Shown here piece by piece: positions 59,779 through 64,000 of a stretch of 64,000 nucleotides of DNA (its first letter is position 1; each line of letters opens with the position of its first letter). The notes under the pieces are model-generated. The model was given only the letters and a program-made list of their open reading frames with translations. It searched no databases and was not told the origin of the DNA. The position numbers and the translations under genes were made by a program. Origin of the DNA: Martinezella rhizogenes (GTDB lineage Bacteria; Pseudomonadota; Alphaproteobacteria; Rhizobiales; Rhizobiaceae); the NCBI RefSeq assembly GCF_000799715.1, contig NZ_JUHG01000003.1, positions 1 to 64,000 of the forward strand, given 5' to 3'.

Positions 59779-60396
59779 TTAAATTCGACGACGAGGGCGA
59801 GTTAACTCTAAGATCACGGAATCGCTCTCGACAACACTATTGTGTTTTAACAGATCGAATTCCCAACGACCACGGGCTTTCTGGACCTCGCGCTCGTAAT
59901 CCCTGCCTTTATGCAGCAGCAAACGCAGGTTTTCATTGCGCTCAACCCATGGCGCTGTGTAATCGAGCAGCATATCCAGCTCGGCAAGCGCCCGCGCCGA
60001 GATCACATCGCAATCAGCAATGATCTTCGGCGCCTCTTCGATACGCACCGCATGCACAGCACCGCGAACCTCGCATTCCCGGAGGCAAACCCTTAGAAAG
60101 GCAGCCTTTTTCTGGTTGCTTTCCACCAGATCGACATGTCCGTCCTTTTGCTCGGCCAGAAGAATCGCGGTGATGATGCCTGGAAAACCGCCGCCACTTC
60201 CGAGATCCACCCAGCGCGCCGGCTTTGGATGAAGCTGGAAAATCTGCGCGCTATCGGCAATATGCCGTCGCCAAAGATCATCGATGGTCGACGGCGCAAC
60301 CAGGTTGATGGTCTTCGCCCATTTCTGGAAGAGCTCGGCAAAGTGCTGTAGCCGCCCCTGTGTTTCACGTGAAACACGCACACCGTTTAATTCCAT
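59779..60396 (-). CDS. rsmG: 16S rRNA (guanine527-N7)-methyltransferase
   Basis: Methylates G527 of 16S rRNA (formerly gidB); 205 aa. The SAM site [15 protein letters not shown] lies at about residues 61-75, then [16 protein letters not shown] perfect parS (60361-60376) is embedded in codons about 7-12, encoding part of VSRET. The start ATG 60396 gives [14 protein letters not shown]. Confidence 0.96.
   Translation of the reverse strand: MELNGVRVSRETQGRLQHFAELFQKWAKTINLVAPSTIDDLWRRHIADSAQIFQLHPKPARWVDLGSGGGFPGIITAILLAEQKDGHVDLVESNQKKAAFLRVCLRECEVRGAVHAVRIEEAPKIIADCDVISARALAELDMLLDYTAPWVERNENLRLLLHKGRDYEREVQKARGRWEFDLLKHNSVVESDSVILELTRPRRRI
60361..60376. other. Perfect parS site inside rsmG
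   Basis: TGTTTCACGTGAAACA, an exact 16-bp match to the universal ParB-binding palindrome, within the rsmG coding start. Confidence 0.95.
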
Positions 60397-60429
60397 GGCA
60401 GGACTCTCACACCTTGCAATGCCTTGATA

Positions 60430-62310
60430 TTACGAAACAAGCTTGCGCTCGTCCACCACCGTCAGCTTGCGCAGATGCGCGAGCAGCAGCGAGATCGCAG
60501 CCGGTGTCATCCCATCGATCCGTGACACCTGGGCGATATTCTTTGGCTGCGCCTTCGCCAGCTTCTGCTTCAGCTCGTTCGACAGACCTGACAATACCGA
60601 GAAATCGAAATCCTGGGGGATAAGTCGCTCTTCCTCGCGCCGAACCTGGACGATATCCGAGGTCTGCCGATCCATATAAACCGCATACGCGGCCTCAATT
60701 TCAACCGCTTCCACCACCCGGTGATCGATCGACCGCAGTTCCGGCCACAGACCGGACAGCGAATCGATCGAATGCTCCGGATAGGACAGAAGATCATAAG
60801 CCGTCCGGCGCTGCCCATCCTTGTTGAGATGCAACCCAGCCTTCTCAGCCTCGTTCGGCGTCACGTTCAGTGCTTTCAGCTGGATACGCGCATACTCGAG
60901 CTTCTTCATATAATCGCTGAAGCGGCTCGCGCGGGCAGTGCCGACGCAGCCAATGGTCAAACCCAACGGCGTTAGGCGAACATCGGCATTATCAGCGCGC
61001 AGCGATAGGCGATATTCGGCGCGCGAAGTAAACATACGATAGGGTTCGGCGACGCCGCGCGAGGTGAGATCGTCGATCATCACGCCGATATAGGATTCGG
61101 TTCGGCTAAGCTGGATCGCATCACCGCCCGCAGCCAATCGCGCCGCGTTGAGACCGGCGATCAGTCCTTGCGCTCCCGCTTCCTCATAGCCAGTGGTGCC
61201 ATTGATCTGCCCGGCCAAGAAAAGACCGGGGATCTTCATTACCTCGAGCGAGGGCTTTAATTCGCGCGGATCAACATGATCATATTCAATGGCGTAGCCG
61301 CATTGCAAGATCCGGACTCGTTCCAGACCCGGAATGGTCCGGATGAAGGCATCCTGAACATCTTCCGGAAGGGAAGTCGATATGCCGTTGGGATAGACCG
61401 TCGTATCATCAAGCCCCTCCGGCTCCAGAAAGATCTGGTGGCCATCGCGCTCGCCGAACTTAACAATCTTGTCCTCGATCGACGGACAATAGCGCGGCCC
61501 AACACCCTCAATCTGCCCGGAATACATCGCTGAACGCATGAGATTATCGGCAATGATCTTATGCGTCGCGGGCGTTGTCCGCGTTACCCCACATTCGATC
61601 TGCGGATTCACGATGCGATCGGTCATGAAGGAGAAGGGCACCGGTTCATCATCCGCACCCTGGCGTCCAACCGCATTCCAATCGATCGTCGAGCCATCAA
61701 GGCGCGCCGGCGTTCCGGTTTTCAGACGGGCCAACGCGAGCCCATAGCGCTCCAGCGTCCCCGACAGACCAACCGAAGGGTCTTCACCGACACGGCCCGC
61801 AGGAATTTTCCTATCGCCAATATGAATCAGGCCACGCAGAAAGGTACCGGTCGTCAGAACAACGGCGCCGCAGCGGAATGTCCGGCCATCTTTCAAAACC
61901 ACCGCCGAGACGCGGCCGTCGCTAATGGTCAGATCGAAGGCATCACCTTCGACAATATCAAGATTTTCAATCGCGCCGATCTCCGCCTGCATGGCCAAGC
62001 GATAGAGCTTGCGATCTGCCTGGGTACGCGGCCCGCGAACTGCGGGACCTTTTTTCCGGTTCAGCATGCGAAACTGAATGCCACCAGCATCGGCAACCCG
62101 ACCCATTAAACCATCAAGCGCATCAATCTCCCGAACCAAATGGCCCTTGCCGAGACCGCCGATCGCCGGATTGCAGGACATCACGCCGATCGTGTCGCGT
62201 TTGTGGGTGACCAGCGCCGTTTTCGCGCCCAGCCGCGCAGCTGCGGCCGCAGCTTCGCTGCCCGCATGTCCGCCGCCAACGACGATCACATCATATATAG
62301 TCTCGAGCAT
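60430..62310 (-). CDS. mnmG: tRNA uridine-5-carboxymethylaminomethyl enzyme MnmG
   Basis: FAD protein that works with MnmE to modify U34 of several tRNAs (formerly gidA); 626 aa. [15 protein letters not shown] binds FAD (residues about 7-21); other marks are [29 protein letters not shown] and the C-terminal YMDRQTSDI region. ATG 62310 follows GAGGGCTTGG. Two parS sites lie between it and mnmE. Confidence 0.97.
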   Translation of the reverse strand: MLETIYDVIVVGGGHAGSEAAAAAARLGAKTALVTHKRDTIGVMSCNPAIGGLGKGHLVREIDALDGLMGRVADAGGIQFRMLNRKKGPAVRGPRTQADRKLYRLAMQAEIGAIENLDIVEGDAFDLTISDGRVSAVVLKDGRTFRCGAVVLTTGTFLRGLIHIGDRKIPAGRVGEDPSVGLSGTLERYGLALARLKTGTPARLDGSTIDWNAVGRQGADDEPVPFSFMTDRIVNPQIECGVTRTTPATHKIIADNLMRSAMYSGQIEGVGPRYCPSIEDKIVKFGERDGHQIFLEPEGLDDTTVYPNGISTSLPEDVQDAFIRTIPGLERVRILQCGYAIEYDHVDPRELKPSLEVMKIPGLFLAGQINGTTGYEEAGAQGLIAGLNAARLAAGGDAIQLSRTESYIGVMIDDLTSRGVAEPYRMFTSRAEYRLSLRADNADVRLTPLGLTIGCVGTARASRFSDYMKKLEYARIQLKALNVTPNEAEKAGLHLNKDGQRRTAYDLLSYPEHSIDSLSGLWPELRSIDHRVVEAVEIEAAYAVYMDRQTSDIVQVRREEERLIPQDFDFSVLSGLSNELKQKLAKAQPKNIAQVSRIDGMTPAAISLLLAHLRKLTVVDERKLVS

Positions 62311-62365
62311 TGCCAAGCCCTCAGTGTTGCCGCCTGTTTGGCACACCAATTTCAGGAGTCAAGAA

Positions 62366-62381
62366 GGTTTCACGTGAAACG
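62366..62381. other. parS site between mnmE and mnmG (14/16)
   Basis: GGTTTCACGTGAAACG keeps the inner 14-bp palindrome GTTTCACGTGAAAC; only the outer bases differ. Confidence 0.8.
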
Positions 62382-62407
62382 TTTTGAATGGCCCATCTCG
62401 TGGGTCG

Positions 62408-62423
62408 TGTTTCACGTGAATCA
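62408..62423. other. parS site at the mnmE stop (15/16)
   Basis: TGTTTCACGTGAATCA differs at position 14 only. Its last three bases are the mnmE stop codon (TGA on the minus strand). Confidence 0.8.
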
Positions 62424-63740
62424 TTTACCGATGCAGAATTCGGAGAAGATTACATCGAGAAGATCCTCGACATCGACCCTTCCGGTGATCCGACCGAGAC
62501 TATGCCCGGTCTGGCGAAGATATTCCGCGCGTATATCCAACCCCGCTGAGGTGGCGCTGACCGCCTGAGTCAGCGCATCCAGGCTCTCGGCCAGCAAAGT
62601 CCGATGTCTCAACCGGCTCGGCAGCGCCAACGATAAAGACGTGGAGCGCTCCTGTAGATCCTCGACCAATAGCTGATGCAATTCCCCCAGGCCGGAGCCG
62701 GTGCTCGAAGAAATGCAGAGATCATACTCAGTTCCGTCCGCCGGATGAATATCCGCTTTGGTACCGACGCGAACAATCCGGCCGCCAAAACCGGGGAAGT
62801 CGGTCTGCGCCTGAGTGCCAATCTCGGCGAGGGAGAGGATGACATCGGCCTCGGCTGCGGTTCTCAGCGCGCGTTTGATCCCTTCGCGCTCGATGACTTC
62901 CTCAGTTTCCCGCAATCCGGCGGTATCGTAGAGCCGAACCGCATAACCCTCTATATTGAGATCGACATGCAGGACATCGCGCGTCGTACCGGCGATGTCT
63001 GTGACGATCGCCACCTCGCGACGCGCCAGCGCGTTCATCAGGCTGGATTTGCCGGCATTGGGTGCGCCGGCGATAACAACTTTCAAGCCATCTCGCACGA
63101 TCTCACCAAAGCCGGCGCCGGCGAGATGCGCCGACAGCTCCGCGCGCAGCTTTGCCATATCGTCCCAGACCATATCAGATACAGAACCGGGGATGTCGTC
63201 CTCGTCGGCAAAATCCAGCTCCGCTTCGATCAGGGCACGGGCGCGCGTCAGGCGATCGGCCCATCCCTCATAAAGCTTCGACAAGCCACCAGCCGCATGC
63301 TCCACCGCCAAACGGCGCTGCATTTCCGTCTCGGCGGCGATGAGATCGGCAAGGCCCTCAACCTCGACAAGATCCATCTTGCCGCTCTCCAAGGCACGAC
63401 GGGAGAATTCACCATGCTCAGCCAGGCGGCATCCATTAAAGCCGTCAAGCTCATCGAGAAGCGCCGCAACAACGGCCTTGCCGCCATGAACTTGAATTTC
63501 TGCACAGTCTTCGCCTGTAAAGGAAGCCGGCGCCGGGAAAATCAAAACCAGGCCCCGGTCGATCGTTAAACCGTTACGAGTCCGAATCGTTTTCAAAGCT
63601 GCTTGTCGCGGCTTCGGTAAAGTGCCGGTAAGCGTGGCTATCGCGGCAAGCGCTTCCGGGCCGCTAATCCGCACTACCGCGACGCCGGCCGGAAGGGCGC
63701 CGCTGGAAAGCGCAAAGATCGTATCGCCGATTGCATTCAT
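62421..63740 (-). CDS. mnmE: tRNA modification GTPase MnmE
   Basis: GTPase partner of MnmG (formerly trmE); 439 aa. N-terminal folate-binding domain ([22 protein letters not shown]), central G domain with [14 protein letters not shown] (about residues 219-232), [10 protein letters not shown] and DTAGLRET, and the C-terminal FCIGK with the essential Cys. ATG 63740 is chosen; five extra codons upstream are possible. Confidence 0.97.
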   Translation of the reverse strand: MNAIGDTIFALSSGALPAGVAVVRISGPEALAAIATLTGTLPKPRQAALKTIRTRNGLTIDRGLVLIFPAPASFTGEDCAEIQVHGGKAVVAALLDELDGFNGCRLAEHGEFSRRALESGKMDLVEVEGLADLIAAETEMQRRLAVEHAAGGLSKLYEGWADRLTRARALIEAELDFADEDDIPGSVSDMVWDDMAKLRAELSAHLAGAGFGEIVRDGLKVVIAGAPNAGKSSLMNALARREVAIVTDIAGTTRDVLHVDLNIEGYAVRLYDTAGLRETEEVIEREGIKRALRTAAEADVILSLAEIGTQAQTDFPGFGGRIVRVGTKADIHPADGTEYDLCISSSTGSGLGELHQLLVEDLQERSTSLSLALPSRLRHRTLLAESLDALTQAVSATSAGLDIRAEYLRQTGHSLGRITGRVDVEDLLDVIFSEFCIGK

Positions 63741-64000
63741 CCAATTGATCCGCATCCGAATCGATTCCCGGCCTTTATCAGCAAGGGTCGATTTCTAACT
63801 ATCATCCGATCTAATCGTCTTCCGTCGATCTAACTTAAAGCCGTTAGATGTTTCACGATATATCGACGACGAGGGCGAAGAATATCCCGTCATCGAAGCA
63901 ACCGTTGTGCCTACAAAGCTACCTATCAACACCAGCTCGATCTTAATGCATGCTCTGAAGATTATAAACGAAATCGGGCCGCAAACGCGACCCGATCCGT
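63741..64000. other. Intergenic end of the window with a minus-strand terminator
   Basis: No gene is supported. On the minus strand ATCGGGTCGC (63996-63987) pairs with GCGGCCCGAT (63982-63973), one wobble, over GTTT, followed by TTCGTTTATAAT: a terminator for a gene entering from beyond the window. A parS half-site TGTTTCACG occurs at 63849. The plus strand has an open frame from about 63798 to the end without a good start. Confidence 0.65.

Noticed and set aside
59785..59800. 16-mer TCGACGACGAGGGCGA shared with 63863-63878
   Set aside because: One exact 16-mer repeat is about what chance allows in 64 kb, and the copy at 59785 lies across the end of rsmG coding sequence.
63849..63864. parS half-site TGTTTCACG
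   Set aside because: Only the left half matches; the right half is unrelated, so ParB binding is unlikely.
63798..64000. Plus-strand open frame running to the window end
   Set aside because: No suitable start codon or ribosome site, and it crosses a minus-strand terminator; probably chance.

Overview
The window looks like a chromosomal segment of an alphaproteobacterium of the family Rhizobiaceae (Rhizobium in the broad sense; the species cannot be fixed from the sequence alone). Supporting evidence: GC-rich coding with frequent 4-nt ATGA overlaps, the large (about 1,600 aa) NAD-dependent glutamate dehydrogenase, the envC-ctpA-yibQ-rppH order, the imuA-imuB-dnaE2 mutasome with a GTTC-N7-GTTC SOS box, a DUF1013/TrcR gene, and mnmE-mnmG-rsmG-parA-parB surrounded by parS sites. 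The parAB cluster suggests that the right end lies near a chromosome origin. No insertion sequence, prophage, CRISPR array or rRNA gene was seen.

Layout. 0.1-7 kb: tRNA-Ser(CGA), rplU-rpmA, two acetyltransferase genes and the obgE-proB-proA-nadD run. 7.0-7.15 kb (minus): a strong small-RNA locus with three anti-Shine-Dalgarno loops, matching the alpha-r14/NfeR1 family. 7.4-10.6 kb: a molybdate module, modABC plus a convergent one-domain ModE-like regulator, with two ModE-like palindromes before modA; it separates nadD from rsfS-rlmH. 10.9-16.8 kb: rsfS, rlmH, then the cell-envelope set envC-like, ctpA, yibQ-like, rppH. 16.9-17.7 kb: bacterioferritin and its ferredoxin. 17.8-23.6 kb: SOS mutagenesis operon imuA-imuB-dnaE2. 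23.8-36.2 kb: a mixed metabolic stretch (metallopeptidase, CoA lyase, leuD, leuB, two tandem PAP2 phosphatases, ArsR plus a short-chain dehydrogenase with a twin operator, asd with an upstream small ORF, a lytic transglycosylase, carbonic anhydrase, pyridoxal kinase). 36.5-42.7 kb: NAD-glutamate dehydrogenase and an MFS transporter. 42.8-48.8 kb (minus): purH, a heparinase-like gene, rsmB, htpX. 48.9-53.5 kb: an SDHAF4-like small protein, a BP74-like orphan in an AT-rich pocket, acsA, trcR, a PLP-homeostasis protein. 53.7-57.9 kb: leuS-lptE-holA. 58.0-63.7 kb (minus): parB-parA-rsmG-mnmG-mnmE, with one perfect parS inside rsmG, three near-perfect sites nearby and two weaker matches 25-30 kb away. 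The last bases hold a terminator for a minus-strand gene beyond the window (often rho in this neighbourhood).

The least ordinary items are the anti-SD sRNA beside the mod operon, the parS set, an interspersed hairpin repeat that supplies the stop codon of the yibQ-like gene, a 161-nt imuA/imuB overlap, the twin ArsR operator, the 38-codon ORF upstream of asd, and the BP74-like gene behind a perfect palindrome. Several starts are non-ATG and were chosen from Shine-Dalgarno spacing (modB TTG, rsfS probably CTG, yibQ-like TTG, bfr TTG, lptE TTG).
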